From assembly GCF_002777965.1 (NCBI RefSeq), contig NZ_NGVR01000021.1, positions 1 through 64,000 of the forward strand: a stretch of 64,000 nucleotides of DNA, written 5' to 3'. The notes under the pieces are model-generated. The model was not told the DNA's origin, made no database searches, and worked only from the letters and a program-made list of their open reading frames with translations. This document shows, one piece after another, positions 31,255 through 41,882 of the stretch; positions within the stretch are counted from its first letter, which is position 1; each line of letters begins with the position of its first letter. Both the position numbers and the translations under genes were made by a program. This DNA comes from Proteus columbae (lineage in GTDB: Bacteria > Pseudomonadota > Gammaproteobacteria > Enterobacterales > Enterobacteriaceae).

Positions 31255-31275
31255 CGCTTAATAGAAGGTATTAGT

Positions 31276-31746
31276 ATGGTTATGCAGGTACTCAACGACA
31301 GCGCAGTGTTGCTGAATTTCACTTTAAAGTTAGCAGATGGCTCTGTTGCTGAATCTACACAAGCGCATGGTAAACCCGCTCTTTTTCGTTTAGGTGATGA
31401 AAGTTTATCGCCGGCCTTAGAGGCTGAATTATTGGGATTATCAACGGGAGATAAAAAAACCTTTACGCTTGCGGGTGAACATCTTTTTGGTAAATACAAT
31501 CCTGACTTGATCCAATACTTTATGCCTTCTGATTTTGCCGAGTCAGGTGTACCTGAGGCAGGCACTATCATGCTATTTACAGCAATGAATGGCAGTGAAA
31601 TGCCGGGCATTGTAAAAGATGTCACTGAAGATTCTGTAACCGTTGATTTTAATCATCCGTTAGCGTCAGAAGAAGTGACATTTGATATTGAAGTTGTCAG
31701 CATCAATCCTGAGGAGGAAACAACACATGCAAATACTGCTGGCTAA
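31276..31746 (+). CDS. fkpB: FKBP-type peptidyl-prolyl cis-trans isomerase
   Basis: A 156-residue SlpA-type FKBP (149 in E. coli). Typical blocks include [15 protein letters not shown] near the start and [18 protein letters not shown] near the end. It catalyses proline isomerisation and has chaperone activity in the cytoplasm. ATG 31276 has an AAGG site 7 bp upstream. Its last 20 bases overlap the start of ispH. Confidence 0.93.
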   Translation: MVMQVLNDSAVLLNFTLKLADGSVAESTQAHGKPALFRLGDESLSPALEAELLGLSTGDKKTFTLAGEHLFGKYNPDLIQYFMPSDFAESGVPEAGTIMLFTAMNGSEMPGIVKDVTEDSVTVDFNHPLASEEVTFDIEVVSINPEEETTHANTAG

Positions 31747-32680
31747 CCCACGAGGCTTTTGTGCGGGTGTTGACCGAGCTATCAGCATTGTTGACCGCGC
31801 TCTGGAAATCTATGGTGCACCTATTTATGTTCGTCACGAGGTCGTTCATAACCGCTATGTCGTTAACGACTTACGTGAACGTGGCGCTATCTTTATCGAA
31901 GAAATTTCAGAAGTACCCGATAACGCGATTTTAATTTTTTCTGCTCATGGTGTTTCTCAAGCAATTCGCCAAGAGGCTCGCTCACGTAATTTAACCATGC
32001 TTTATGATGCAACTTGCCCATTAGTGACTAAAGTCCATATGGAAGTAGCAAGAGCCAGCCGTAAGGGCAAAGAAGCGATTTTAATCGGTCATGCGGGGCA
32101 TCCTGAAGTTGAAGGTACAATGGGGCAATACAACAACCCTGAAGGGGGAATGTATTTAGTTGAGTCGCCAGAGGATGTGTGGAAATTAGAAGTGAAAGAT
32201 GAAGACAATCTTTGCTTTATGACTCAAACCACACTTTCTGTTGATGACACATCAGAAGTGATTGATGCTTTAAATGCACGCTTCCCCAAAATTATTGGAC
32301 CTCGTAAAGACGATATTTGCTACGCAACAACCAATCGCCAAGAAGCCGCAAGAGAGCTTGCTGAAAAAGCGGATGTTGTATTTGTCGTTGGCTCAAAGAA
32401 CTCATCAAACTCTAATCGCTTAGCGGAGCTTGCACAACGTGCAGGTAAGCCTTCTTACCTTATCGATAGCTTTGAAGATATTGATGAGTCATGGGTGGCT
32501 AATGCGAATATCGTTGGCGTTACGGCGGGTGCATCTGCGCCAGATATTTTAGTGCAACAGGTATTAGAGCGCTTAAAAAGCTTTGGTGCTGATGACGTGA
32601 TTGAATTATCAGGGCGTGAAGAAAATATTGTTTTTGAAGTCCCTAAAGAACTTCGTCTAGATTATAAAGTTATCGAATAA
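31727..32680 (+). CDS. ispH: 4-hydroxy-3-methylbut-2-enyl diphosphate reductase
   Basis: IspH carries out the last step of the MEP isoprenoid pathway, giving IPP and DMAPP, with an iron-sulfur cluster. The 317 residues (316 in E. coli) begin [15 protein letters not shown], with the cluster ligand C12, and the further conserved cysteines lie in [11 protein letters not shown] and [12 protein letters not shown] start at ATG 31727, directly behind GAGGAGG; a longer frame from 31682 lies inside fkpB and is rejected. It overlaps the fkpB 3' end and closes the cluster. Confidence 0.97.
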   Translation: MQILLANPRGFCAGVDRAISIVDRALEIYGAPIYVRHEVVHNRYVVNDLRERGAIFIEEISEVPDNAILIFSAHGVSQAIRQEARSRNLTMLYDATCPLVTKVHMEVARASRKGKEAILIGHAGHPEVEGTMGQYNNPEGGMYLVESPEDVWKLEVKDEDNLCFMTQTTLSVDDTSEVIDALNARFPKIIGPRKDDICYATTNRQEAARELAEKADVVFVVGSKNSSNSNRLAELAQRAGKPSYLIDSFEDIDESWVANANIVGVTAGASAPDILVQQVLERLKSFGADDVIELSGREENIVFEVPKELRLDYKVIE

Positions 32681-32706
32681 CTTCACTTAAATGTGACAGT
32701 GAATTC

Positions 32707-32737
32707 AAAAAGCAGGGTGAATAACTCTGCTTTTTTT
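32707..32737 (+). terminator. Terminator after ispH
   Basis: AAAAAGCAG (32707-32715) pairs with CTGCTTTTT (32727-32735) and the T-run continues to 32737. Confidence 0.75.
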
Positions 32738-32889
32738 ATGTATAAAGTAAAGTTAAATGAATAATCATGCTGTTCATCTCTTTTACTGATAATAACTACG
32801 GTTTTGTGTGTTTTTCTTATCTCGAACGTTAAATGCTGGCATCAAGTGGATGACATCGCTAATCTGTAAACAATAAATAGAGATAATAA

Positions 32890-33735
<846 letters not shown>

Positions 33736-33759
33736 TTTATTGTTATTTTTAATGTTATG

Positions 33760-33794
33760 AAAACTCATGATTATTTTTTTAATTATGAGTTTTT
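33760..33794 (+). terminator. Terminator of dapB
   Basis: AAAACTCATGATTA (33760-33773) pairs with TAATTATGAGTTTT (33780-33793), one wobble, loop of six T, then T. Confidence 0.7.
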
Positions 33795-34122
33795 GTTGAT
33801 TTTGACTTATAATTTTTTAATTGATGTTATTTGTATCTATTTCCCCCTGTTTTTTATCTCTCTTTCCTTTCTAAATGTCAGAAATCCTCTGTTTTTCCCA
33901 TTTAAACGCAGTTTTTAAATTAACTTGGTAAGCAAACGGTTAAATTTGTAAGATTGATAGTGTAAATTGTCACTTGGATGACTAATTTGCTAATGATTGA
34001 TATTTTTTAAATTAAAAAGGTGTTTTTTCTAGACATCTGCTCGTTCGATCTTTAGAATGCGCCCAATTTGCCAAAAATTTGCCCAATTTTATGTTTTTGG
34101 CATTGATTTAGAGTCTTAAATC

Positions 34123-34136
34123 TGAATTAATATGCA
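34123..34136 (+). promoter_or_regulatory. Possible ArgR operator upstream of carA
   Basis: TGAATTAATATGCA resembles the ARG-box half-site pair (TGAAT...ATTCA). It lies about 35 bp before the carA start, where the arginine-controlled carAB promoter operates in E. coli. The rest of the 430-bp dapB-carA gap holds a direct repeat GCCCAATTT (34060-34090 region) of unknown role. Confidence 0.4.
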
Positions 34137-34169
34137 TGAAATGTGATTTATTATTCTCTGGAGGGCGTT

Positions 34170-35333
34170 TTGATTAGAAAAGCTATACTGGTTCTAGAAG
34201 ATGGGACCGAATTCCACGGCAAGTCGATTGGCGCAGAAGGCGCCGCCATCGGTGAAGTCGTTTTTAATACTTCAATGACCGGTTATCAAGAAATATTAAC
34301 CGACCCTTCTTACTCCCAACAAATTGTTACTCTCACTTATCCCCACATTGGCAACACCGGCATTAATCGTTCAGACGAAGAATCAGAAACAATCCATGCT
34401 CAAGGCTTAATTATTCGCGACTTGCCATTAGTGATGAGCAACTATCGTGCTGAAGAAACGTTATCTGATTATCTTAAACGCCATAATATCGTCGCTATTG
34501 CGGATATTGATACACGCAAGTTAACTCGTTTATTGAGAGAAAAAGGTGCGCAAAACGGTTGTATCATCGCAGGCGAACATCCTGATACCAAACTTGCACT
34601 CGAAAAAGCCAAAGCTTTTCCCGGCTTAAAAGGCATGGATTTAGCCAAAACAGTTACTGTTAAACAGTCTTACTCGTGGGTTCAAGGAAGTTGGACGTTA
34701 GAAAATGAATTACCAGAAGCTAAATTAGCAACTGAATTGCCATTGCATATTGTGGCGTATGACTTCGGTGTGAAACGTAATATTCTACGTATGCTGGTGG
34801 ATAGAGGATGCCAAGTTACTGTTGTACCAGCTCAAACGCCAGCTCAAGATGTTTTAGCGCTTTCTCCTGATGGTATTTTCCTTTCCAATGGCCCCGGGGA
34901 TCCAGAGCCCTGTGATTACGCCATTAACGCTATTCAAACCTTTTTAACCACTGATATTCCGGTATTTGGTATTTGCTTAGGGCATCAGCTATTAGCATTA
35001 GCTAGCGGTGCAAAAACCGTCAAAATGAAATTTGGTCACCATGGTGGTAATCACCCTGTTAAAGATTTAGATAAAAACACTGTGATGATCACAGCGCAAA
35101 ATCATGGATTTGCCGTTGATGAAACATCTCTTCCTGCCAATTTACGTGTGACACATAAATCTCTGTTTGATGGTTCTTTACAAGGTATTCATCGCACAGA
35201 TAAACCTGCATTCAGTTTCCAAGGTCACCCAGAAGCTAGCCCTGGACCGCATGATGCCGCACCTCTTTTTGATCACTTTATCGAGCTTATCGCGCAATAT
35301 CGTCAAAACCTGCAATCAGTGACAACAAAATAA
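34170..35333 (+). CDS. carA: Carbamoyl-phosphate synthase small (glutaminase) subunit
   Basis: CarA hydrolyses glutamine and passes ammonia to CarB for carbamoyl phosphate, used in arginine and pyrimidine synthesis. The 387 residues include the class I amidotransferase nucleophile C269 in FGICLGHQ. I take the TTG at 34170 as start: it gives [12 protein letters not shown], aligns with E. coli CarA (also a TTG start), and sits behind CTGGAGG. The in-frame ATG at 34143 precedes that site. carB follows after 17 bp. Confidence 0.95.
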   Translation: MIRKAILVLEDGTEFHGKSIGAEGAAIGEVVFNTSMTGYQEILTDPSYSQQIVTLTYPHIGNTGINRSDEESETIHAQGLIIRDLPLVMSNYRAEETLSDYLKRHNIVAIADIDTRKLTRLLREKGAQNGCIIAGEHPDTKLALEKAKAFPGLKGMDLAKTVTVKQSYSWVQGSWTLENELPEAKLATELPLHIVAYDFGVKRNILRMLVDRGCQVTVVPAQTPAQDVLALSPDGIFLSNGPGDPEPCDYAINAIQTFLTTDIPVFGICLGHQLLALASGAKTVKMKFGHHGGNHPVKDLDKNTVMITAQNHGFAVDETSLPANLRVTHKSLFDGSLQGIHRTDKPAFSFQGHPEASPGPHDAAPLFDHFIELIAQYRQNLQSVTTK

Positions 35334-35350
35334 ATCAGGAGCGAAAGAAA

Positions 35351-38300
35351 ATGGCTAAAAGAACAGATATCAAAACAATCCTGATTTTAGGTGCTGGGCC
35401 GATTGTTATCGGACAAGCGTGTGAATTTGACTATTCAGGCGCTCAAGCATGTAAAGCCTTACGTGAAGAGGGCTATCGTGTTGTTTTGGTAAATTCAAAT
35501 CCTGCAACCATTATGACCGATCCTGAAATGGCCGATGCAACGTACATCGAGCCAATTCACTGGCAAGTTGTGAGAAAAATTATTGAAAAAGAGCGCCCTG
35601 ATGCGGTATTACCGACAATGGGAGGGCAAACAGCATTAAACTGTGCGCTAGAGCTAGAGCGCCAAGGTGTTTTAGCTGAGTTTGGTGTCACCATGATTGG
35701 CGCAACAGCGGATGCAATTGATAAAGCAGAAGATAGACAACGCTTTGATAAGGCGATGAAAAAAATCGGTTTAGATACTGCTCGTTCAGGTATTGCGCAC
35801 AACCTTGATGAAGCTTTTGCTGTTGCAGAACAAGTTGGTTTTCCTTGTATTATTCGCCCTTCATTCACGATGGGGGGAACAGGTGGTGGTATCGCCTATA
35901 ATCGTGAAGAATTTGAAGAAATTTGTACCCGAGGTTTAGATTTATCACCAACCAATGAACTGTTAATTGATGAATCACTCATTGGTTGGAAAGAGTATGA
36001 AATGGAAGTAGTGCGCGATAAAAATGACAACTGCATTATCGTCTGCTCCATTGAAAACTTTGATGCCATGGGGATTCATACGGGCGATTCCATTACTGTT
36101 GCTCCAGCTCAAACACTAACCGACAAAGAATATCAAATTATGCGTAATGCCTCGATGGCGGTATTGCGTGAAATTGGTGTTGAGACAGGGGGATCTAACG
36201 TTCAGTTTGCGGTTGACCCTAAAACGGGGCGTTTAATTGTTATCGAAATGAACCCACGGGTTTCTCGCTCATCAGCATTAGCATCAAAAGCAACGGGATT
36301 CCCGATTGCAAAAGTGGCTGCAAAATTAGCCGTGGGCTACACCCTTGATGAACTGATGAATGATATCACGGGTGGAAGAACACCCGCTTCTTTCGAACCC
36401 TCAATTGACTATGTTGTGACTAAAATTCCTCGCTTTAACTTTGAGAAATTTGCAGGTACTAACGACAGATTAACAACACAAATGAAATCTGTTGGGGAAG
36501 TGATGGCGATTGGCCGCACACAACAAGAATCGATGCAAAAAGCATTACGCGGATTAGAAGTCGGGGCGACAGGATTTGATCCGAAAGTAAGTCTTGATGA
36601 TCCGCAAGCATTAACGAAGATCCGCCGCGAATTAAAAGAAGCGGGATCAGATAGAATTTGGTATATCGCAGACGCTTTCCGTGCAGGATTATCCATTGAT
36701 GGCATTTTTAATTTAACCAATATTGATCGCTGGTTTTTAGTCCAAATTGAAGAAATAGTTCGTCTCGAAGAAAAAGTCGCCGAAGTGGGTTTAGCCGGAT
36801 TAACCGCTGATTTCTTACGCCAGTTAAAACGTAAAGGCTTTGCTGACGCACGCTTGGCAAAAATACTCAATGTAAAAGAACACGTTATTCGCCAACTACG
36901 TGAACAATATCAGCTACACCCTGTTTATAAACGGGTTGATACCTGTGCGGCTGAGTTTGCGACAGATACCGCTTATATGTACTCCACTTATGAAGAGGAG
37001 TGTGAAGCAAACCCAAATCAAGATAAACCTAAAGTGATGATCTTAGGGGGTGGCCCTAACCGTATTGGTCAAGGGATTGAATTTGATTATTGCTGTGTTC
37101 ATGCGGCACTTGCACTGCGTGAAGATGGTTATGAAACCATTATGGTGAACTGCAATCCTGAAACGGTTTCAACGGATTATGACACCTCTGACAGGCTCTA
37201 TTTTGAACCTGTGACACTTGAAGATGTTCTCGAAATTGTCCGTATTGAAAAGCCAAAAGGCGTGATTGTGCAATATGGTGGTCAAACGCCACTGAAATTA
37301 GCGAGAGCGCTTGAAGCAGAAGGTGTACCCGTCATTGGCACAAGTCCTGATGCGATAGATAAAGCAGAAGATCGTGAACGTTTTCAGAAAGCCGTGGATA
37401 AATTACAGTTAAAACAACCTGAAAATGCCACGGTGACTGCACTTGAAGAAGCGGTAGAAAAGGCGAAAGTCATTGGTTATCCGCTGGTGGTACGTCCTTC
37501 TTACGTACTGGGTGGGCGTGCAATGGAAATCGTTTACGATGAAATCGATTTACGCCGTTATTTTCAAACGGCAGTGAGTGTCTCTAATGATGCGCCTGTA
37601 CTGCTAGATTGCTTCCTTGATGATGCGATAGAAGTGGATGTTGACGCCATTTGTGACGGCGAACAAGTCGTTATCGGTGGCATTATGGAGCATATCGAAC
37701 AAGCGGGGGTTCACTCCGGAGATTCGGCCTGTTCGTTGCCTGCTTATACATTAAGCCAAGAAATTCAAGATGTGATGCGCAAACAAGTTCGTGAACTTGC
37801 CTTTGAATTAGGGGTAAAAGGGTTGATGAACGTGCAATTTGCAGTAAAAGGGCACGATGTCTATCTTATTGAGGTCAACCCTCGAGCTGCCCGTACCGTT
37901 CCTTTTGTTTCTAAAGCAACGGGTGTGCCGTTAGCAAAAGTGGCTGCTCGCGTGATGATTGGTCAAAGCCTTGAATCTCAAGGGGTAACAAAAGAGGTGA
38001 TCCCACCTTATTACTCGGTGAAAGAAGTGGTTTTACCCTTTAATAAGTTTGCTGGTGTCGATCCGATTTTAGGGCCTGAAATGCGCTCTACTGGTGAAGT
38101 GATGGGGGTAGGTGCAACATTTGCACAGGCATTTGCTAAAGCGATGCTGGGGAGCAACTCCACCATGAAGAAAAAAGGGAGAGCACTGCTTTCTGTTCGT
38201 GAAGGTGATAAAAAGCGTGTAGTTGATTTAGCCACTAAGCTTTTGAAAAATGGTTTTGAACTTGATGCGACACATGGCACTGCGATTGTGTTAGGCGAAG

Positions 38301-38578
38301 CAGGGATAAACCCACGTTTGGTCAATAAAGTGCATGAGGGGCGTCCTCATATTCAGGATAGAATTAAAAACGGTGAGTATGACTATATTGTTAATACCAC
38401 CGCAGGCCGTCAAGCTATTGAAGATTCAAAGCTTATTCGCCGTAGTGCATTGCAATATAAAGTCCATTATGACACCACCTTAAATGGCGGATTTGCGACT
38501 ACATTATCATTGAGTGCAGATCCTACGGAAGAGGTGATATCCGTCCAAGAAATGCATAAAAAGATAAATAAAGCTTAA
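35351..38578 (+). CDS. carB: Carbamoyl-phosphate synthase large subunit
   Basis: CarB makes carbamoyl phosphate from bicarbonate, ammonia and two ATP. The 1,075 residues (1,073 in E. coli) show the internal duplication of two ATP-grasp halves, each starting with a glycine-rich block ([20 protein letters not shown] near 10, and [19 protein letters not shown] near 562), plus the C-terminal allosteric domain that responds to UMP, IMP and ornithine. It is the second gene of carAB and ends at a strong terminator. Confidence 0.98.
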   Translation: MAKRTDIKTILILGAGPIVIGQACEFDYSGAQACKALREEGYRVVLVNSNPATIMTDPEMADATYIEPIHWQVVRKIIEKERPDAVLPTMGGQTALNCALELERQGVLAEFGVTMIGATADAIDKAEDRQRFDKAMKKIGLDTARSGIAHNLDEAFAVAEQVGFPCIIRPSFTMGGTGGGIAYNREEFEEICTRGLDLSPTNELLIDESLIGWKEYEMEVVRDKNDNCIIVCSIENFDAMGIHTGDSITVAPAQTLTDKEYQIMRNASMAVLREIGVETGGSNVQFAVDPKTGRLIVIEMNPRVSRSSALASKATGFPIAKVAAKLAVGYTLDELMNDITGGRTPASFEPSIDYVVTKIPRFNFEKFAGTNDRLTTQMKSVGEVMAIGRTQQESMQKALRGLEVGATGFDPKVSLDDPQALTKIRRELKEAGSDRIWYIADAFRAGLSIDGIFNLTNIDRWFLVQIEEIVRLEEKVAEVGLAGLTADFLRQLKRKGFADARLAKILNVKEHVIRQLREQYQLHPVYKRVDTCAAEFATDTAYMYSTYEEECEANPNQDKPKVMILGGGPNRIGQGIEFDYCCVHAALALREDGYETIMVNCNPETVSTDYDTSDRLYFEPVTLEDVLEIVRIEKPKGVIVQYGGQTPLKLARALEAEGVPVIGTSPDAIDKAEDRERFQKAVDKLQLKQPENATVTALEEAVEKAKVIGYPLVVRPSYVLGGRAMEIVYDEIDLRRYFQTAVSVSNDAPVLLDCFLDDAIEVDVDAICDGEQVVIGGIMEHIEQAGVHSGDSACSLPAYTLSQEIQDVMRKQVRELAFELGVKGLMNVQFAVKGHDVYLIEVNPRAARTVPFVSKATGVPLAKVAARVMIGQSLESQGVTKEVIPPYYSVKEVVLPFNKFAGVDPILGPEMRSTGEVMGVGATFAQAFAKAMLGSNSTMKKKGRALLSVREGDKKRVVDLATKLLKNGFELDATHGTAIVLGEAGINPRLVNKVHEGRPHIQDRIKNGEYDYIVNTTAGRQAIEDSKLIRRSALQYKVHYDTTLNGGFATTLSLSADPTEEVISVQEMHKKINKA

Positions 38579-38600
38579 CTTTATTTAAGCGAGTTATATC

Positions 38601-38638
38601 AATCCCGAAGATGAGGAAACTTGTCTTCGGGATTTTTT
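38601..38638 (+). terminator. Terminator of carAB
   Basis: AATCCCGAAGA (38601-38611) pairs perfectly with TCTTCGGGATT (38624-38634), followed by T. Confidence 0.88.
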
Positions 38639-38662
38639 GTTTTTCTCTTTTGAGGGCAAAAT

Positions 38663-38743
38663 AAAAGCCCCAAATAAATTAATTTGGGGCTAGTGTCAAA
38701 CAAAGAGTTGGGTGCAAGGTCATTTTTCATATAAGGAGTCAAT
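38663..38743. repeat. Degenerate copy of a hok/sok-type leader
   Basis: This stretch repeats the layout of the leader at 38969-39057: AAAAGCCCC, a hairpin (AGCCCCAAAT 38666-38675 with ATTTGGGGCT 38682-38691), then AAGGAGTCAAT (38733-38743) 70 bp after its start (78 bp in the other copy). The T-rich side of the hairpin points leftward, as in a Sok terminator. The -35-like TTGACT is kept on the minus strand but the -10 is lost, and no Hok-like frame follows. I read it as a decayed duplicate. Confidence 0.45.
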
Positions 38744-38773
38744 AAAAATAGAACATGTAAATGTCTTTGTTTT

Positions 38774-38798
38774 GACGCATGGACTGTGTCTTTTTTTT
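38774..38798 (+). terminator. Possible terminator after the degenerate hok/sok copy
   Basis: GACGCA (38774-38779) pairs with TGTGTC (38785-38790), followed by eight T. No recognised gene precedes it. Confidence 0.45.
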
Positions 38799-38962
38799 AA
38801 GCTTGAGTCAAGCGTAAGTTGTTTTGCTTATTCTTTTAACTTGTTGTTGTAATTGATTTTATTTTCAAAATACGCCAGGTAAGGTATAGAGAACGGACGG
38901 AATTCTGCTACTAAGTGACGGGTGCTTGGACCGTTTTGGTTCAAGCATTTTACAAGAGCCAA

Positions 38963-39021
38963 AACGAGAAAAGCCCCGAATTTTATTTTCATAAAATCCG
39001 GGGACAGACTCAAACCTCAAC
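38963..39021 (-). ncRNA. sok: Sok-like antisense RNA
   Basis: On the minus strand TTGACT (plus 39051-39056), a 17-bp spacer and CAGAAT (39028-39033) form a good promoter. Transcription from about 39021 would run about 60 nt into a hairpin (CCCCGAATTTTAT 38974-38986 with ATAAAATCCGGGG 38991-39003, one mismatch) followed by CTTTTCTCGTTTT. The terminator block with its GAAA-type loop and GGGGCTTTTCTC tail resembles that of plasmid R1 Sok as I recall it. It lies antisense to the leader of the Hok-like gene and should block its translation. Confidence 0.55.
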
Positions 39022-39061
39022 AACTTGATTCTGTCTCCTTTTGATAAAGGAGTCAATCAAA

Positions 39062-39205
39062 TTGACTAAAATAACCTTATTTAGCATTACTGTTATCTGT
39101 GTGACCGTACTTTGTTTTACGGTAATTGTCGGTGAACGATTATGTTCTCTTAACATTACTGATGGTAACACAGTGGTTCAAGCTATTTTGATGTGTGATA
39201 AATAG
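39062..39205 (+). CDS. hok: Hok/Gef-family small membrane toxin
   Basis: A 47-codon frame missed by ordinary ORF length limits. It encodes one hydrophobic helix (about 5-23), then VGERLC with the family's conserved LC pair and a short periplasmic tail with GNTVVQA. It resembles E. coli HokE (shared pattern LTK, TVL.FT, VG..LC, A.L). Hok toxins insert in the inner membrane and collapse the membrane potential. The start is probably TTG 39062, 9 bp after AGGAG (39048-39052); no in-frame ATG exists upstream before a stop. The usual AYE near the C terminus is replaced by MCD, so partial decay is possible. A Sok-like antisense RNA lies just upstream. Confidence 0.65.
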   Translation: MTKITLFSITVICVTVLCFTVIVGERLCSLNITDGNTVVQAILMCDK

Positions 39206-39211
39206 CTTGTC

Positions 39212-39233
39212 GGGGGGGCTCCCCCCAATTTTT
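39212..39233 (+). terminator. Terminator of the hok-like gene
   Basis: A G-run (39212-39218) and a C-run (39221-39226) form a very GC-rich hairpin followed by AATTTTT, seven bases after the hok-like stop codon. Confidence 0.7.
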
Positions 39234-39285
39234 GTTCAAGTTGTGAAGTTGATGGTACAAGCACCCTGTCTTTAAAATACGTATT

Positions 39286-39306
39286 TAAATGATAATAATT
39301 GCTATT
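39286..39306 (+). promoter_or_regulatory. Possible Fur box before the AraC-type pseudogene
   Basis: AAATGATAATAATTGCTAT keeps a GATAAT core and partial symmetry of the Fur consensus. It is a weak match, but it would fit an iron-linked AraC regulator plus ABC transporter. Confidence 0.3.
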
Positions 39307-39360
39307 TCGCTATTTTTTTGCCAACATAGCTTATTATTTATTCGACTGACTTTATTCATT

Positions 39361-40187
39361 ATGTCCCAGCACGCTTCATTCTATTCTTATATCGGTCATC
39401 AACAACCTCAGCATCAACAGGTTGAAGAGTCCTATCAAGCAGGGTTTAATTTAGTAGCGCTGCATAGCGGGCATGTTATTAGTGAAAGTATCAATGGACA
39501 AAAAATCGAGATAACAGCACCAAGTATTTTTATTGCCAGCAGTACTGAACGTTACTCTTTATTAAACCAATTTAAATCAGGCTCGCCATTAAAATATACG
39601 TTATTACAGCTGTCATCTCAGTGTGGCTTGATCAGCAACATATTCTATTGCCCTCCATCTTAAAGCAAAATCAGGTATTAACGTTGCACCATTTAGATAT
39701 GGATAATGCTTTTTTAGCGTTAACAACGCAGTTATTCCAAACCTCAGTTCTTGAACCTTTAAAACCGCTCTATTATTCAGGCAAAGCATGTGAATTTGCG
39801 TCATTAAGTTTGCAATATTTATACCGCCTAAAGGAGCCTATTCACCGTTCATTAAGTCAGCGTGAAAAGAATAGTTTAAACCAGGCAAAAGCAATCTTAA
39901 TGGCAGAAATGGATACACCACCAAAGCTTGAGATATTAGCGTCTCGTGTCGGTCTTAATACACGAAAATTAACCTTAGGATTTCGCCAATTATTTGGTGA
40001 TTCTGTTTATGGCTGGTTGCAAGAATATCGCTTACAGACTACCTATAATATGTTGTTAAACCAAGATATCTCTGTCTCAAGTGTTGCGTATTCTATTGGT
40101 TATACTCCTGCGCATTTTTCTGTTGCCTTTCGAAAACGTTTTAGCCTATTACCGGGCGATGTGCGTAGAGCGAGCGTGAGAGCTTAA
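39361..40187 (+). pseudogene. AraC-family transcriptional regulator, frameshifted
   Basis: Two overlapping frames together make one AraC-type regulator of about 275 residues. The first (ATG 39361, MSQHASFYSYIG) gives the N-terminal domain up to LLQLSSQ; the second, in another phase from about 39621 (WLDQQHILLPSILKQ), supplies the rest including the C-terminal double helix-turn-helix (LEILASRVGLNTRKLTLGFR and VSSVAYSIGYTPAHFSVAFR). A single missing base near 39619-39621 explains the break. The order AraC regulator followed by an ABC exporter-type gene recalls siderophore clusters (YbtA/YbtP-like), and a weak Fur box precedes it. A sequencing error cannot be excluded, but the next gene is also broken. 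Confidence 0.75.
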
Positions 40188-40328
40188 CCCCACTTTATTT
40201 TTCATTTTGCTTAATAAATAATCAAAACACCATTTAATCGAAAGAAATAGTCTCGCAATCTAAAGTGTTGATACTAGAGGGTAAATCTTCTTTTCGCTAT
40301 AGTGCCTCAAGGTATTTTGGAGACTATT

Positions 40329-41768
40329 ATGCGTAATGAATTATGGGCTTTATTACGGCCTTTTCGTACCCTTTTAATGGGTGCTCTTTTACTACAAATT
40401 ATGGCGGGCTTTAGCTCTTTAGTACCTTGGCTCGCGCTATATCAATTAATTCTTTCCTTTCCTAATGAAAATACATTTTGGTTAGTATTTGCTGTGATTG
40501 GGGGTGTTTTGTGGCTAATTTCCCAATCAATGGCTTTTCATTTAACGCATTTAATGGATGCACGATTAACTTATCAATTGCGATTGTCGTTATCAGAAAA
40601 AATGCAGCAATTACCCCTAAACTGGTTTATTCATCAGGGAAAAAATGGGGTTAATCAGTATGTTCAACGTGATATTAAGGCGTTACATCAGCTGATTGCC
40701 CATGCACCTGCGGATATTGTGCAATTTATTATAGTGCCTGTTATTGCGATAACGGTGTTAGCCAATATATTGCTACATTAAAAGGTTTTTTATCCGGTAC
40801 AGCAGTGACTAAAATTTTAGTCAATGCACTCATTAAGCATTTACCTCGCAGTTTAGTGCCTGTACCTCATGCTGAAACACTCTGTTCTGGCGCGGCAATG
40901 AGTGCAATGGCTTGGCATTGTGGTATTAATCACTCGTTTTATTGAGCCACTTTTTCAACTTTCTCATATTGATCAAGCCCTAAGACAAAGTAAACAATCA
41001 TTTATCTTAATTAAAAACGCGTTGGATACACCCATATTACAAAGTCCAATAATCAGTGATATGCCAAAAGAGAGTGAGATCCGTTGTATTGAACTTAGTG
41101 TCAATAACAACACTGGAAACCCCATTCTGTTTGATATCACAATAACCTGCCCTGATAAAAAAATGACCACTATTGTGGGTAGCTCAGGTGCTGGTAAAAC
41201 GACATTACTGCGTGCTTTAGCGCGTCTTATTGATGCAGATAGAGGGGATATCTATTATGGGGATAAAAAGGTTAACGAGTTATCCGAAGAAGTACTTGCC
41301 CAAACAAGACAAGTCGTTTTCCAGTATAACCAATTAATTAAAGGTTCTTTACGTTGGTCATTAAGGCAAGATGAGCAACCAACTGTCAGTGATAAGGATA
41401 TTTTACAGTTACTTAATGCATTGAATTTATCGCTGACCCAAGCGGATTTAGATGAAGATGTGGGAGAGCAAGGCGATCGCTATTCGGGTGGGCAAAAGCA
41501 ACGATTATGTTTAGCAAGAGCATTGTTAGCAGAACCTAATATCTTATTTTTAGATGAGCCAACAGCAAGCTTAGATACGGTCAGTGCTGAAAAAGTAGGG
41601 GAGTATCTTGAAAAACTTCATTGTACACGTGTTGTTATTACACATAGCCCTGAAATCGCAAAACGTGCTGATCATATTATCGTGCTGGAAAAGGGAAAGG
41701 TCATTGCACAAGGTAACTATACAGAATGTATTACTTTCTTTTTAAAAGAAGAAAAAGATTTATTTTAA
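40329..41768 (+). pseudogene. ABC exporter (fused membrane and ATPase domains), internally deleted
   Basis: The N-terminal part (ATG 40329 behind GGAG, to a stop at 40781) encodes the first membrane helices of an ABC exporter. Then about 120 bp follow in shifting frames. From about 40902 the frame resumes at the last membrane helix (VVLITRFIEPLFQLSH) and continues through a complete ATPase: Walker A VGSSGAGKTT, signature YSGGQKQR, Walker B ILFLDEPTASLD. Roughly 100 residues of the membrane domain appear missing, so the product cannot be a normal transporter. The ATPase alone is intact for about 200 residues. Its subfamily looks like YbtP/Q siderophore-type exporters, which is an inference. 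Confidence 0.75.
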
Positions 41769-41824
41769 CTAGTTAAAATTATGGGTCTTTATTATTGCTG
41801 AAAATGGAATTTAAGGTTTATTAA

Positions 41825-41857
41825 ATAAAAAATCCACTCAGTATAAACTGAGTGGAT
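41825..41857 (-). terminator. Terminator of the invasin-like gene
   Basis: ATCCACTCAG (41832-41841) pairs perfectly with CTGAGTGGAT (41848-41857). The A-run at 41826-41832 becomes a T-run on the minus strand, just after the gene's stop. Confidence 0.8.
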
Positions 41858-41882
41858 AGATTAATTTTAATGAAAATCACGG

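Noticed and set aside
31682-31726. Earlier start of ispH inside fkpB
   Set aside because: It would precede the strong GAGGAGG site and add residues absent from the family.
38744-38806. Open stretch after the first AAGGAGTCAAT as a second Hok toxin
   Set aside because: No start codon at the right place and no Hok-like helix or LC motif; treated as decayed.
38828-39056. Minus-strand frames of about 60 codons over the Sok-like region
   Set aside because: They overlap the antisense RNA and terminator, have no family resemblance, and are explained by the hok/sok structure.
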